Assembly: GCA_002707025.1 (NCBI GenBank) | Contig: PALG01000032.1 | Coordinates: 142,458 to 206,457, forward strand | From: Flavobacteriaceae bacterium | GTDB lineage: Bacteria; Bacteroidota; Bacteroidia; Flavobacteriales; Flavobacteriaceae | Direction of reading: 5' to 3' | DNA length: 64,000 bases | Part shown: piece after piece, positions 52,496 through 62,442 of the stretch | Layout: the number at the start of each line of letters is the position of its first letter | Numbering within the stretch: position 1 is the first letter of the stretch | Made by a program: the position numbers and the translations under genes | Notes under the pieces: model-generated | The model's input: the letters and a program-made list of their open reading frames with translations, nothing else | What the model was told of the DNA's origin: nothing | The model's database searches: none

Positions 52496-53608
52496 TTAAG
52501 AAAACATATCTTTTACTTTCTCAAAAAACGATTTGTCCTCTTTCTCGGGTTTGGGTACAAAATGTTCGTCATCTTTCATCTTTTCAAAGAAGTCCCGCTG
52601 TTCTTTAGTAAGGTTTTTTGGGGTCCATACATTGATATGAACCAGCAGATCACCGGCACCATAGCCGTTAATGCTTGGTATCCCTTTACTTCTTAGCCGT
52701 AGAATCTTTCCGCTCTGTGTTCCCGAATCAATTTTAATTCGAACTTTTCCAGATACGGTGTCAATCTCTTTTGAAGTTCCCAAAGCCGCTTCCGAAAAAC
52801 TAATATAAAGGTCGTAATGAAGGTTATCCCCTTCTCGTTGAAGACTACTATGCGGTAATTCTTCAATAGCTACGAGCAAATCTCCCGCAACACCATTTCC
52901 GGGGGCTTCGTTCCCTTTACCAGTTACCTTTAACTGCATCCCATCAACTACTCCTGCAGGAATTTTGATAGACACTGTTTCTTCAGCTTGTAGCATTCCA
53001 TCGGCATCCGCATTGGCTGGCTTTTGATCGATAATCTGTCCCGCTCCGCGACATGTTCCACAAGTGGCAGAGGTTTGCATCCTACCTAAAATGGTATTCT
53101 GAATTTTGGTAACCTGTCCCCGACCATTACAGGTAGTACAAGTTTTATAGGTGGTTCCAGGTGCTTGCTTTTTCCGTTTTACTTTTATCTTTTTTTCTAC
53201 TCCATTGGCGATCTCTTCCAAAGTTAGTTTTACACGTATACGAAGATTGCTCCCTTTCACCCGGTGCTGACCACCACCACCGAAGCCTCCGAAACCACTG
53301 AAGCCTCCAAAGCCCCCTCCGAAGATGTCACCAAACTGACTGAAAATATCGTCCATGTTCATGCCGCCGCCACCAAAGCCACCGCCTTCAAAAGCTTGAT
53401 GACCATATTGATCATAACGGGCCTTTTTATCGGGGTCGCTTAGCACCTCATAAGCTTCGGCCGATTTCTTAAACATTTCTTCAGCTTTGGGATCCCCAGG
53501 ATTTTTATCTGGGTGGTATTCAATTGCTTTTTTTCGGTAAGCCTTTTTAATTTCGGCTGCCGTTGCATTTTTTGAAATTCCAAGTATATCGTAATAATCT
53601 TCCTTCAT
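52496..53608 (-). CDS. dnaJ: Molecular chaperone DnaJ
   Basis: A 370-aa Hsp40. The J domain has HPD at residues 32-34, then a Gly/Phe region and a beta domain. Of the four CxxCxG repeats of canonical DnaJ only two are present (C157/C160 in CTTCNGRG and C183/C186 in CGTCRGAG), so one zinc centre is expected. It works with GrpE (upstream gene) and DnaK to fold proteins. The reduced zinc domain appears to be the normal flavobacterial form. Confidence 0.95.
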   Translation of the reverse strand: MKEDYYDILGISKNATAAEIKKAYRKKAIEYHPDKNPGDPKAEEMFKKSAEAYEVLSDPDKKARYDQYGHQAFEGGGFGGGGMNMDDIFSQFGDIFGGGFGGFSGFGGFGGGGQHRVKGSNLRIRVKLTLEEIANGVEKKIKVKRKKQAPGTTYKTCTTCNGRGQVTKIQNTILGRMQTSATCGTCRGAGQIIDQKPANADADGMLQAEETVSIKIPAGVVDGMQLKVTGKGNEAPGNGVAGDLLVAIEELPHSSLQREGDNLHYDLYISFSEAALGTSKEIDTVSGKVRIKIDSGTQSGKILRLRSKGIPSINGYGAGDLLVHINVWTPKNLTKEQRDFFEKMKDDEHFVPKPEKEDKSFFEKVKDMFS

Positions 53609-53609
53609 C

Positions 53610-54158
53610 TTATTTTCCAGTTACAACTTTTGGATATCGAATTATCCGTTCCCCTAATTTATAGCCCTTTTCAATCACATCCACAATTTTTCCCTTGAGC
53701 TCATCGGAAGGAGCGGGAATTTGGGTCACTGCTTCATGAATTTCACCATCGAAAGTGTCCCCTGCTTTGGTCTCGACTACTTCCAGCCCCTTATTGGTGA
53801 GAATATCCTTTAGTTTGTTGTTGATCAACAACACCCCTTTGTAGAGGTTTTCATCCTCACTTTTTTCAATTTCCTTAAGGGCACGCTCAAAATCATCGAG
53901 CACCGGTAATAAAGACACCATAACATCTTGGCTAGCTGTTTTAAAAAGCTCCAACCGCTCTCTTCCCGTACGCTTTTTATAATTTTCAAATTCAGCAAAC
54001 AGGCGAAGGTACCGGTCTTTTTCGGTTTCCACCTCTTGCTTTAAGGTTTCGACAGGGTCTTTTACTTCATTTGTATCATTTTTGCTCTCTGAAGAAATTT
54101 CTTTTTTATCTTGTTCTTCTTCCACCACAGCAACTTTCTCTTTATTTTTCTTGCTCAT
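53610..54158 (-). CDS. grpE: Nucleotide exchange factor GrpE
   Basis: A 182-aa protein with a charged N-terminus, a long helical segment ending [17 protein letters not shown] and a C-terminal beta domain with [16 protein letters not shown] and [13 protein letters not shown], the GrpE signature. It stimulates ADP release from DnaK. It is the first gene of the grpE-dnaJ operon, one base before dnaJ, behind a strong promoter at 54193-54224. Confidence 0.95.
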   Translation of the reverse strand: MSKKNKEKVAVVEEEQDKKEISSESKNDTNEVKDPVETLKQEVETEKDRYLRLFAEFENYKKRTGRERLELFKTASQDVMVSLLPVLDDFERALKEIEKSEDENLYKGVLLINNKLKDILTNKGLEVVETKAGDTFDGEIHEAVTQIPAPSDELKGKIVDVIEKGYKLGERIIRYPKVVTGK

Positions 54159-54192
54159 AGATCGCTAAACTTAAATTTTAATTTCAAGTTTG

Positions 54193-54224
54193 CAAAAGTA
54201 CTGCCATTTCAGTAAAAATGTCAA
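54193..54224 (-). promoter_or_regulatory. Promoter of grpE-dnaJ
   Basis: On the minus strand a TTG (54222-54224) is followed after 21 bp by TACTTTTG (54193-54200), matching the Bacteroidota consensus in both elements and spacing. The ATG of grpE is 35 bp downstream. No inverted-repeat CIRCE was noticed. Confidence 0.72.
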
Positions 54225-54277
54225 AATGTCACCAAAATATTTAATACAAATTTAAGAGTAAAAAAGCACGGGAAGAT

Positions 54278-54285
54278 TATTTTTG
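54278..54285 (+). promoter_or_regulatory. Candidate -7 box for the YceI gene
   Basis: TATTTTTG is an exact TAnnTTTG box, 27 bp upstream of the preferred ATG at 54313. No -33 TTG is visible at the usual distance. Confidence 0.5.
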
Positions 54286-54312
54286 TGGCTTAAACCAAAA
54301 CGTAAATATACT

Positions 54313-54981
54313 ATGAAAAAGCATTTTTTAAATTTTGCCCTTATTACATTAGTTGCTGCTGGCGTTGTGTCTTGTAAAGATGGAGCTAAGCAAGCTGAAA
54401 CTACCGAAGCTCAAGAAGTTGCCGAAGCTGCTCCTGTTGCTGAAGATTATTCCGTTTCTACAGATAACTCTGTAGTAAATTGGAAAGGAGAAAAACCTAC
54501 CGGAACCCATATGGGAACAGTCAACATTTCTGAAGGAACTGTGATGGTGAAAGATGGAATGGTGGAAGCCGGAAAATTTGTAATCGACATGAATTCTTTG
54601 GTTAGTACCGACCTAGAAGGAGACATGAAACAAAATCTGGAAGCACACCTTAAAGGGACTGTGGAAGGAAAAGAAGGAGATTTTTTCAATGTAAACAAAT
54701 ATCCTACTGCTACTTTTGAACTTACCGGTGTTTCTGAAAAAGAAGGAAAAACGATGGTGGAAGGAAACTTAACGATTAAGGAAAAAACCAATAATATTAG
54801 TTTCCCTGCTACTATTACTTCAGAAGGAAACATGGTTAAAATCACCAGTGAAACTTTTGCTATCGATAGAACAAAATGGGATGTAAACTACGGTTCTAAA
54901 TCTGTATTTGACAATCTTGGAGACAAGTTCATCAATGATGATATTGAGCTTACCGTAACGGTTGTGGCAAACAAACAATAA
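54313..54981 (+). CDS. YceI-family lipoprotein
   Basis: A 222-aa protein starting at the ATG at 54313 (MKKHFLNFALITL...), preferred over a longer frame from 54283 because the signal begins there. The lipobox ends VVSC, Cys21. The mature part has the YceI lipocalin-like sheet (NWKGEKPTGTHMGTV, FEVDMNSLVSTDLEG-like pattern and FNVNKYPTATFEL). YceI proteins bind isoprenoid-like lipids and are periplasmic or outer-membrane. It is monocistronic. Confidence 0.88.
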   Translation: MKKHFLNFALITLVAAGVVSCKDGAKQAETTEAQEVAEAAPVAEDYSVSTDNSVVNWKGEKPTGTHMGTVNISEGTVMVKDGMVEAGKFVIDMNSLVSTDLEGDMKQNLEAHLKGTVEGKEGDFFNVNKYPTATFELTGVSEKEGKTMVEGNLTIKEKTNNISFPATITSEGNMVKITSETFAIDRTKWDVNYGSKSVFDNLGDKFINDDIELTVTVVANKQ

Positions 54982-55005
54982 ATAATTGCACTTTATAAAT
55001 TTTTT

Positions 55006-55029
55006 CGGGGCGGCCAAAAGGCCGCCCCG
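55006..55029. terminator. GC-rich hairpin between YceI and TIGR01777 genes
   Basis: CGGGGCGGCC and GGCCGCCCCG make a perfect 10-bp stem with an AAAA loop. It lies in the convergent gap between 54981 and 55058. T runs are weak, but its position suggests termination from both sides. Confidence 0.65.
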
Positions 55030-55057
55030 ACTATTTTAAGGAAAAAGGAAAATTGTG

Positions 55058-55960
55058 TTACAATAAATCGTTTAAGGCGTTTTCTAAGTTTACATACTGA
55101 AATTCAAAACCAGCTTCCTGAATTTTTTCGGCGCTTACCAACTGGCTCTCCAAAACAATTTGGGACATGCTGCCTAATACAAGCTGAAGAACAAATTTTG
55201 GCACATTGGGTAGCCAAAGGTCCTTCTCGTAAATTTGTGCAATTATTTGGGTCATCTTTTTATTGGTTGCCGGATTAGGGGAAACCGCATTAAATACTCC
55301 TACATAATCATTTTTTAGTAAAAACATGTAGATACATGCAATATCCTTCAGATGGATCCAGGACTGCCATTGCTCTCCAGATCCTAAAGGTGCGCCAAAA
55401 CCTTTTTTTATAGGCTGAACCAATTTGGGTAGGGCTCCTTCTTCTCTAGCAAGAACAATTCCTGTACGCACTTTAGTCACTTTAATTCCCAATTCTTCGA
55501 AAGCGTCTGCAGAAGCCTCCCAGACTTTCACCACTTTCCCCAAAAAAGTTTTTGCACTCTTAGGAGAATCTTCCGTATACAATTCATTTAAGGAACTTGG
55601 GTAAATACTAATCCCACTGGCAGAGATGTATTGTGAAACAGTGTGATCAATCTCCTGAAGGGTATTAAACAAAAGTTTTGCGGTATCAGAGCGGCTATTT
55701 AAAATCGCTCTTTTATGACTGGGTGTCCATCGTTTCGATACGGAAGCCCCTGCCAAATTTATTATGGTAATTACCCCTTCAAAAGCATTGGTGTCAATTT
55801 CTCCCTTGGAAGGGTTCCAGTAAAAACCTTGATAATTTTCCTGGGACTCAATTTTCTTTTTACTGGTGGTGAGATAATTTACTGCTATCCGCTCCTTTAA
55901 ACATTCTGCCACAAGCTGTTTTCCTATTAAACCTGTCGCTCCCGCTATTAATATTCTCAT
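55058..55960 (-). CDS. TIGR01777-type SDR epimerase-like protein
   Basis: A 300-aa protein with an SDR-like NAD-binding start (MRILIAGATGLIGKQLV), INLAGASVSKRWTPSHKRAI and the C-terminal DUF1731 region, the TIGR01777/YfcH layout. The ATG at 55960 is preferred over a TTG three codons earlier. The biochemical role is not established; E. coli YfcH relatives have been linked to cell division only loosely. Confidence 0.88.
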   Translation of the reverse strand: MRILIAGATGLIGKQLVAECLKERIAVNYLTTSKKKIESQENYQGFYWNPSKGEIDTNAFEGVITIINLAGASVSKRWTPSHKRAILNSRSDTAKLLFNTLQEIDHTVSQYISASGISIYPSSLNELYTEDSPKSAKTFLGKVVKVWEASADAFEELGIKVTKVRTGIVLAREEGALPKLVQPIKKGFGAPLGSGEQWQSWIHLKDIACIYMFLLKNDYVGVFNAVSPNPATNKKMTQIIAQIYEKDLWLPNVPKFVLQLVLGSMSQIVLESQLVSAEKIQEAGFEFQYVNLENALNDLL

Positions 55961-56046
55961 GTGTAGCAATTTTACTTAAAATTACAATTTATAATTATGA
56001 AAATTATCCTCTTTAACGGAAGCTTAAGGATTCCAAAATGTTAAAA

Positions 56047-56718
56047 TCAATCACCCTTAATGGCCCTTAACATTTCTCTTTTCCCAGGGGGACCAGGCAG
56101 TCTTTCTACGTTAAACCCTACCGACTGTAAAGCCCTACGAACACTTCCTTTCGCCGAATAGGTGACCAACACACCATTCTTTTTCAAGGCTCGATACATT
56201 TTTGAGAAAATCGTTTCTGTCCAAAGTTCTGGTTGTACCCTAGCCCCAAAGGCATCAAAATAGATTAAATGAAAGCACTCCTTATCTTCTATTTCAGAAA
56301 AAAACTGTTCTCTTTTAGTCAGGTAGAAATTTTCAGAAAGGGATGCAGGCTTATGCCATATGGCTTCATGCAGTTTCAGGAATTTTGCCTCAGGAGTGTT
56401 CAGTAATTTGGGATAGTTAAGCTTACTTGCTTCACATAGTGCTACGGGATAGGCCTCTACGCCAGTGTAGTGGACGCTTAATTGCTTTTCTTCGGAAAAA
56501 ATTTGGGTAAGCAATGCATTTAAACCCGTACCGAAACCTATTTCTAAGATAGAGATGTTTTTTATGGAACGTTGCTGAAGAAAATACTGAAGCCCACTTT
56601 CAATAAACACGTGCACGGCTTCATTGATGGCGCCATGTTTTGAATGGTATTGTTCATTCCACTCGGGAAGATGAATCGTAACCGATCCATCCCCCGTGGT
56701 GAAAAATTCCCTTTTCAA
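56047..56718 (-). CDS. mnmD: tRNA (mnm5s2U34)-methyltransferase MnmD
   Basis: A 223-aa Rossmann methyltransferase: LEIGFGTGLNALLTQIF is motif I, IYFDAFGARVQPELW the catalytic D-A-F motif of MnmD/MnmC enzymes, and YSAKGSVRRALQSVGF the C-terminal region. It methylates nm5s2U to mnm5s2U at wobble position 34. The separate MnmC1 oxidase domain is not fused. The frame starts with TTG at 56718, 2 bp after the DUF4920 gene. Confidence 0.9.
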   Translation of the reverse strand: MKREFFTTGDGSVTIHLPEWNEQYHSKHGAINEAVHVFIESGLQYFLQQRSIKNISILEIGFGTGLNALLTQIFSEEKQLSVHYTGVEAYPVALCEASKLNYPKLLNTPEAKFLKLHEAIWHKPASLSENFYLTKREQFFSEIEDKECFHLIYFDAFGARVQPELWTETIFSKMYRALKKNGVLVTYSAKGSVRRALQSVGFNVERLPGPPGKREMLRAIKGD

Positions 56719-56720
56719 AA

Positions 56721-57251
56721 TTATTCTTGCTCTTTTTCAGGAATAAGCACTCCTGAAGAAATAAAGGCATACGTAAGTTGCGGCTCGGTAATGGCATCAA
56801 TCTCTTCTTGCGATTTACCGGCATCTTTAGCAAAATGCTGTAAATCCTCCACAGAAGTTTCTTCAACAAAGGCCTTTCCTTCTACAATCACTTCCTGCCC
56901 TGCAATATCTTTAGGCATAAAGAATCCGTAATCTTTGAACTTTACAAAACTCTCTTTATCACCTACTTCCAAACGCATCCAACAACCTTTGGACTGGCAA
57001 ACACTATTCACCTTGGAAGTAAATTTCACATCGATGGTGTCGCCCAATTCCATAGTTTCATATTTTTCCAACATTTGTGATTTACTAATCACATCTGCGT
57101 CAGATATTTTTTCTCCAAAACTTAGATATTTTGGGTCATTTTGCACTTCTTCTACTACTACTTCCTCCGTAACCTCATCGGTTTTCTCTTCAGAATTTTT
57201 ACAACTTACGATTGCGGCAGCAAGTGCCAATACGTATACAATTTTTTTCAT
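56721..57251 (-). CDS. DUF4920-type lipoprotein
   Basis: A 176-aa protein with a lipoprotein signal (lipobox AIVSC, Cys17) and an acidic spacer of Val-Glu residues, followed by a DUF4920-type domain with VNSVCQSKGCWMRLEV. The two Cys of CQSKGC are a possible metal site. Members occur widely in Bacteroidota; function unknown. It is translationally close to mnmD. Confidence 0.88.
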   Translation of the reverse strand: MKKIVYVLALAAAIVSCKNSEEKTDEVTEEVVVEEVQNDPKYLSFGEKISDADVISKSQMLEKYETMELGDTIDVKFTSKVNSVCQSKGCWMRLEVGDKESFVKFKDYGFFMPKDIAGQEVIVEGKAFVEETSVEDLQHFAKDAGKSQEEIDAITEPQLTYAFISSGVLIPEKEQE

Positions 57252-57359
57252 GGGTATGTTTGTTTTTGGTATGAACTATTAATTTACTGCAATTTTATTA
57301 ATTTTTTAGGTTTTAAATGGTCATTTTTTTAGCTAATTTTACTGCCTAATACAGATTTC

Positions 57360-58430
57360 ATGAGCCTTACCACAGAATATTCCCTTAAAATAGAAAAATG
57401 CAGCCAGTCTAAAATCCAGCAAGTAGATTTTGATAACCTTGTGTTTGGAACGGTTTTTACCGATCATATGTTCGAATGTGATTTTAAGGAGGGCGCTTGG
57501 CACAATCCTACGATAAAGCCTTATGGCCCCTTGACCATGTATCCTTCGGCCAAGGTATTCCATTATGGACAAGCTGTTTTTGAAGGGATGAAGGCTTATA
57601 AGGACTCTAATGGGGCGGTATTTGTTTTTCGCCCTGAACAAAATGCGAAACGCATCAACAAGTCTTCCAAACGTTTGGCCATTCCCGAGTTTCCTGAAGA
57701 TTTATTTATGGAAGCCTTAGAGAAATTAATCGCCTTAGATAAGGATTGGGTCCCCAACAAAAGTGGTAGTGCTTTATACATTAGACCTTTTGTTATTGCT
57801 ACAGAAAATTGTGTTTCTGCCTCTCCCTCTACAGCGTATAAATTTATGATCATTCTCTGTCCTGTAAACGCTTATTATTCTGGAAAGTTAAAAGTAAAGA
57901 TTGCAGAAAAGTATAGTCGTGCTGTTGATGGTGGCGTTGGATTTGCTAAAGCAGCGGGTAATTATGCTGCCCAGTTTTACCCTACCAATTTAGCGAAAGA
58001 TGAAGGGTACCAACAAGTAATTTGGACCGATTCGGTAGAGCATAAGTATTTAGAAGAAGCAGGAACCATGAATGTCTTCTTCCGAATTAATGATACCCTA
58101 ATTACGGCACCTACAAACGAACGTATATTGGACGGAGTAACTCGTAAAAGTTTGATTCAATTGGCCGAACACAGAGGTATTTCTGTTGAAGTCCGTAAAA
58201 TATCCGTAGACGAGATTATTGAAGCCCATACCAACGGTGCCTTAAAGGAAATTTTTGGATCGGGAACTGCTGCAGTTATTAGCCAAGTTAGTGGCTTTAG
58301 TTATAAAGATCAATTTTACGATTTACCCGAGGTTGAAGACAGCTATGCCGTTTCCTTAAAGCAGGAAATGTTCAACATTCAATACAATCTTAAAGAAGAT
58401 CCTTTCGGTTGGAGACATAAAATAGTATAA
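57360..58430 (+). CDS. ilvE: Branched-chain amino-acid aminotransferase
   Basis: A 356-aa fold-type IV PLP enzyme. The F-x-K-A-A-G-N-Y segment (FAKAAGNYAAQFYP) holds the Schiff-base lysine, with VFEGMKAYKDSNG and EIFGSGTAAVI at the substrate side. It interconverts Leu, Ile and Val with their keto acids. A stop codon is followed at once by the convergent OsmC gene. Confidence 0.95.
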   Translation: MSLTTEYSLKIEKCSQSKIQQVDFDNLVFGTVFTDHMFECDFKEGAWHNPTIKPYGPLTMYPSAKVFHYGQAVFEGMKAYKDSNGAVFVFRPEQNAKRINKSSKRLAIPEFPEDLFMEALEKLIALDKDWVPNKSGSALYIRPFVIATENCVSASPSTAYKFMIILCPVNAYYSGKLKVKIAEKYSRAVDGGVGFAKAAGNYAAQFYPTNLAKDEGYQQVIWTDSVEHKYLEEAGTMNVFFRINDTLITAPTNERILDGVTRKSLIQLAEHRGISVEVRKISVDEIIEAHTNGALKEIFGSGTAAVISQVSGFSYKDQFYDLPEVEDSYAVSLKQEMFNIQYNLKEDPFGWRHKIV

Positions 58431-58835
58431 TTACCCCCAAGTAAAAGTCACCACTCTTTCAATATCTGGGTGTAAACTATATTCCACAGGGCAAGTCTTA
58501 GCAGTGTTTTCTAGGATTACTTGATGTTTTTCAGATACCTCAATAGGTAACGCCATTTGAATTTCTATTTTGGAAATTCTTCTGGGATTCGAGGCCATAA
58601 TTTTCGTAACATTAGCCGTTGCCCCTGTTAAATCCACTCCTAAATCCTGTGCTTTTATACCCATGGTGGTAAGCATACAATTGGCCAAACCTGTAGCTAC
58701 CGTATCGGTAGGGGAAAAAGCCTCCCCTTTTCCTTGATTATCTAGTGGGGCATCGGTTATGTAAATACTTCCCGACTTTAGGTGCTCATTTTGGGTACGG
58801 AGGTTTCCTGTGTAAATTACTTTTGAAGTGGCCAT
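58431..58835 (-). CDS. OsmC-family peroxiredoxin-like protein
   Basis: A 134-aa protein with the two redox cysteines of the OsmC/Ohr family: GLANCMLTTMG and KTCPVEYSL. OsmC/Ohr proteins reduce organic hydroperoxides. It is in tail-to-tail contact with ilvE and 2 bp from the LysM gene upstream. Confidence 0.92.
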   Translation of the reverse strand: MATSKVIYTGNLRTQNEHLKSGSIYITDAPLDNQGKGEAFSPTDTVATGLANCMLTTMGIKAQDLGVDLTGATANVTKIMASNPRRISKIEIQMALPIEVSEKHQVILENTAKTCPVEYSLHPDIERVVTFTWG

Positions 58836-58837
58836 AG

Positions 58838-60751
58838 TTATTTTACAACATCAAATTGAAGGTCTTCATTGTATTTCAAGATATAAAACGCCTGATTGGT
58901 ATATCCAGAAAACATTTTTTTATCATACCGAAAACGATTTTCCACATATTCGGTTTCCGCATCTTTATCTACTGCATCAAATAATGTTTCTGCAGAAGCC
59001 AAACGCAATAGGACGTCATAAGCTAAATCGAAGCCCCTAGCGGCATAACGGTTGGGATATACCCCATATTGATTCTTGTAACTTACTAAAAAGGCATTTT
59101 TTTCATCCAGATCGTACGTTTTACTTACCGAAGGAAACGTAAATTGCAAATGTGCCAAATGCATATTGGACACATCATCGTACTCAAAATTATCATTCTT
59201 ATCTGTAGTAAACAACCGAACTTTAACATGCTCGGGCATACCATTCAAAATCCCAACCACGTTACTCACAATAACGGGGTCATTGGATTCTAAAATAACC
59301 CAGTTCTCCCGTTCTGCCTCCATTTTTCCTTGAATATCGGTCACATACAAAAACCCTTTCTCTCTTGGGTATAAAACTTTTACCGCAGGAATTGCTTCCA
59401 TAATGGCTGCTTTTGCAGGATGGTTTCTATCGGAAATAAGAATAACATTTTTACCGGTGCAATTGTCCTTCAGGTAACGAATCATACCCTTTTTCAGTAA
59501 CTCATTATTGGGGAGGGTTTGAAACAAATTGGAAGTGAGTTTGATATTTCGATTACTCAATGGAGAAAAAACAGGTATGTCGTTTCCTTTTAAAATATCG
59601 GCTGCTTGTGAAACATTTTTACTAAGCAACGGGCCAATAACCGCATCCATTTTTGAAAAATCATTTTCTGAAAGAATGCTACTTACCTTTTTGGAGTTTC
59701 CTTCGGTATCAAATACATTTAACACAGTTGAAATCCCTTTATCTTTAGCGAATTCTGTAGCCATAAGCACTCCACTGTAAAAATCGAGGGCAATTCGAAG
59801 GGTACGGTTTCTTTTCAATAATTCTTCTTGCGAACCGATGCTATCCCCCTCTACATTTTTCAACATAAAAGGCAGAAGTAAAGCTACCTTTTTTGTAGTG
59901 GTATTTACAATATGATCTTCTAGATCAATTTTATTGGTGTTCAGGGCCGCACTTTCAGAAGCCTCTTTCGGAATTTTTAAAATCATCCCCTCTTTGAGTC
60001 CGTCTTTTGCATAAGGATTCAGAGCAATAATTTGTTCTTCCGTCAACCCCAATTTCACCTTAAGCCTGTAAAACCCTTCCTTGGGCTGCACTTCATAAAA
60101 GTCGAATCGATCTTCTTCAATCGTAGCCGAATCTGTGACCTGTTCGGTATCGGGAATGGTGAGTTTCGTGCCTATTTTTAATTCCCCTTCTAAATCTGGA
60201 TTTAATTTTTTAAGTTCGGCTATCGTAGTTCCATATTTTCGAGCGATCCCGTAAAACGTTTCTTTGGGCTGAACTTCGTGGATTCTCGTTTTAGGTTTTT
60301 CCTCAATGATATCGATAATCGGTTCGATTTTAATATCGGTAAGGATGCTCTTCTTTTCAAATACGGGAATCTGTATTTTTTCTCCTTTTTTTAATTCCGA
60401 AGCATAGAGATGCTTGTTATACTTTTTGATATCATCTACTGAAACACCATACTGTTGCGAGATACTATATAGCGTTTCTTTTCGTTTCACCTTGTGTTTC
60501 TTAAACTCTTTTACCACGAGTTCATTTCCGGGAGCGGGGAGAATAAGCACACTACTGGTAGAAATTCCATTTTTGGCATCTGGATTTAACCGGTAAATAG
60601 CTTCTTCGGTCACACCGTACTGTTGTGCGATGCTATAAACGGTCTCCCCTTTTTCAACCGTATGGCTTCGATACGTCTCTTGTGAAGGTATTTCAGCATA
60701 GCCTACACAGGAACACAAGAAAAAAGAAAATAGGACAATTAAATACTTCAC
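58838..60751 (-). CDS. LysM and periplasmic-binding-domain fusion protein
   Basis: A 637-aa secreted protein. A GTG start at 60751 opens a signal peptide (LIVLFSFFLCSCVGYA). Four LysM domains follow: about residues 29-74, 84-130, 156-200 and 217-262, each with the pattern K-G/R-E-T-x-Y-S/G-I. Residues 290-637 resemble a type-1 periplasmic-binding fold (KVALLLPFMLKN...). LysM binds peptidoglycan; the second domain may act like LpoA, an activator of peptidoglycan synthases. That function is inference. It is followed by the OsmC gene and preceded by guaA. Confidence 0.9.
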   Translation of the reverse strand: MKYLIVLFSFFLCSCVGYAEIPSQETYRSHTVEKGETVYSIAQQYGVTEEAIYRLNPDAKNGISTSSVLILPAPGNELVVKEFKKHKVKRKETLYSISQQYGVSVDDIKKYNKHLYASELKKGEKIQIPVFEKKSILTDIKIEPIIDIIEEKPKTRIHEVQPKETFYGIARKYGTTIAELKKLNPDLEGELKIGTKLTIPDTEQVTDSATIEEDRFDFYEVQPKEGFYRLKVKLGLTEEQIIALNPYAKDGLKEGMILKIPKEASESAALNTNKIDLEDHIVNTTTKKVALLLPFMLKNVEGDSIGSQEELLKRNRTLRIALDFYSGVLMATEFAKDKGISTVLNVFDTEGNSKKVSSILSENDFSKMDAVIGPLLSKNVSQAADILKGNDIPVFSPLSNRNIKLTSNLFQTLPNNELLKKGMIRYLKDNCTGKNVILISDRNHPAKAAIMEAIPAVKVLYPREKGFLYVTDIQGKMEAERENWVILESNDPVIVSNVVGILNGMPEHVKVRLFTTDKNDNFEYDDVSNMHLAHLQFTFPSVSKTYDLDEKNAFLVSYKNQYGVYPNRYAARGFDLAYDVLLRLASAETLFDAVDKDAETEYVENRFRYDKKMFSGYTNQAFYILKYNEDLQFDVVK

Positions 60752-60787
60752 TTTAAAGATGTTTGTTTTTGTTATGGTCTAGCAATA

Positions 60788-62317
60788 TTATTCCCACTCA
60801 ATGGTGGCAGGCGGTTTCGAACTTATATCGTATACTACTCTATTAACGCCTTTTACTCGGTTTATTATATAGTTAGAGGTTTCCTGAAGGAACTCATACG
60901 GTAAATTGACCCAATCGGCAGTCATACCATCGGTACTTTCCACAGCGCGTAAGGCCACTACCTTCTCGTAGGTTCTTTCATCCCCCATGACTCCCACACT
61001 TTGTACTGGCAATAAAATTGCCCCTGCCTGCCACACATGGTCGTATAAATCCCATTTCTTTAATCCGTCGATAAAAACAGCATCTACTTCCTGAAGGATT
61101 TTTACCTTTTCTTCGGTAATATCCCCTAAAATTCGAATAGCCAGTCCTGGTCCTGGGAAGGGGTGTCTACCCAATAATTCTGGATCAATGCCCATTTCGG
61201 CGCCCACCCTACGCACTTCGTCTTTAAAGAGCATTCTCAAGGGCTCTACTACTTTTAATTTCATAAAATCGGGTAACCCGCCCACATTGTGATGTGATTT
61301 AATGGTAACGGAAGGTCCATTCACCGAAACACTTTCAATCACATCGGGATAGATAGTCCCTTGCGCCAACCAATCTACATCCGTTACCAAATGCGCTTCA
61401 TCGTCAAATACTTCAATAAAAGCATTTCCAATGGCTTTTCGTTTGGCTTCCGGATCACTAATTCCCTTTAGGGCTTTCAAGAAGCGTGCCGAAGCATCGA
61501 CCCCTTTAACGTTGAGCCCCATGTGTTGGTATTGGTCCAGCACACTTTGGAATTCATTCTTCCGAAGCAAACCATTATTCACAAAGATACAGTACAAATT
61601 ATCCCCAATGGCTTTATTGAGCAACACTGCAGCTACTGTAGAATCTCCCCCGCCGCTAAGGCCCAGTACCACTTTGTCATTTCCTAATTTATCCTTTAAT
61701 TCCTGAACGGTTGTATCTACAAAGGCAGCAGGCGTCCAAGTAGGTTTTACGCCAGCAATTTCAATCAAGAAATTTTCCAGCAACTGCTTTCCATGGGTAC
61801 TATGGTAAACTTCTGGGTGAAACTGAATGGCATAGGTTTCCTCTCCTTCAATCTGGTAGGCTGCATTGGCAACGTCATCGGTACTGGCCAACCGAATGGC
61901 TTTCTTGGGTAATTTGGCAATAGTATCACTATGACTCATCCACACTTGCGTACCTTCAGGAATTCCGATAAACAAATTAGAGCTATCCAGAATGGTATTC
62001 AGTTTTGCCCTTCCGTATTCCCGGATATTGGAAGGCTCCACGCTTCCACCATTAAAATGAGCCAAATACTGCGCTCCATAACAAACTCCTAAAAGGGGAA
62101 GTTTTCCTTTAATTCGGGAAAGGTCTGGGTGTGGAGCATCTTCAGCACGTACCGAAAATGGGCTTCCGGAAAGGATGACGGCTTTAAAGGTGGATAAATC
62201 TTCTGGTACGTTGTGATACGGATGGATTTCGCAGTAAATATTCAATTCCCGAACCCTTCTAGCAATGAGTTGGGTATACTGCGAACCAAAATCTAAGATG
62301 AGGACGTTGTTTTGCAT
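60788..62317 (-). CDS. guaA: GMP synthase (glutamine-hydrolysing)
   Basis: A 509-aa protein from the ATG at 62317 ([13 protein letters not shown]...); a TTG two codons earlier is less likely. The N-terminal class I amidotransferase has the catalytic Cys79 in [10 protein letters not shown] and His in FHPEVYHS; the synthetase P-loop reads [12 protein letters not shown]; the C-terminus ends KPPATIEWE. It makes GMP from XMP, ATP and glutamine. Confidence 0.96.
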   Translation of the reverse strand: MQNNVLILDFGSQYTQLIARRVRELNIYCEIHPYHNVPEDLSTFKAVILSGSPFSVRAEDAPHPDLSRIKGKLPLLGVCYGAQYLAHFNGGSVEPSNIREYGRAKLNTILDSSNLFIGIPEGTQVWMSHSDTIAKLPKKAIRLASTDDVANAAYQIEGEETYAIQFHPEVYHSTHGKQLLENFLIEIAGVKPTWTPAAFVDTTVQELKDKLGNDKVVLGLSGGGDSTVAAVLLNKAIGDNLYCIFVNNGLLRKNEFQSVLDQYQHMGLNVKGVDASARFLKALKGISDPEAKRKAIGNAFIEVFDDEAHLVTDVDWLAQGTIYPDVIESVSVNGPSVTIKSHHNVGGLPDFMKLKVVEPLRMLFKDEVRRVGAEMGIDPELLGRHPFPGPGLAIRILGDITEEKVKILQEVDAVFIDGLKKWDLYDHVWQAGAILLPVQSVGVMGDERTYEKVVALRAVESTDGMTADWVNLPYEFLQETSNYIINRVKGVNRVVYDISSKPPATIEWE

Positions 62318-62402
62318 AGGCAAAAATAGGACGTTTTTTGGTTTTGAAAAATTGAGCTGCCCTGTTTTTTTAATTTAAAATCTATTTTGAAGCTTAAAAT
62401 GC

Positions 62403-62410
62403 TATTTTTG
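62403..62410 (+). promoter_or_regulatory. Candidate -7 box for the TPR gene
   Basis: TATTTTTG matches TAnnTTTG exactly, 32 bp upstream of the ATG at 62443. It lies in the divergent gap with guaA. Confidence 0.5.
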
Positions 62411-62442
62411 GAAATTACTAAAGCCCTACTGACGTATTCACT

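Noticed and set aside
62321..62328. TATTTTTG on the minus strand next to the guaA start
   Set aside because: It matches the -7 consensus but is only 3 bp from the ATG, so the message would lack its start region; no -33 element.
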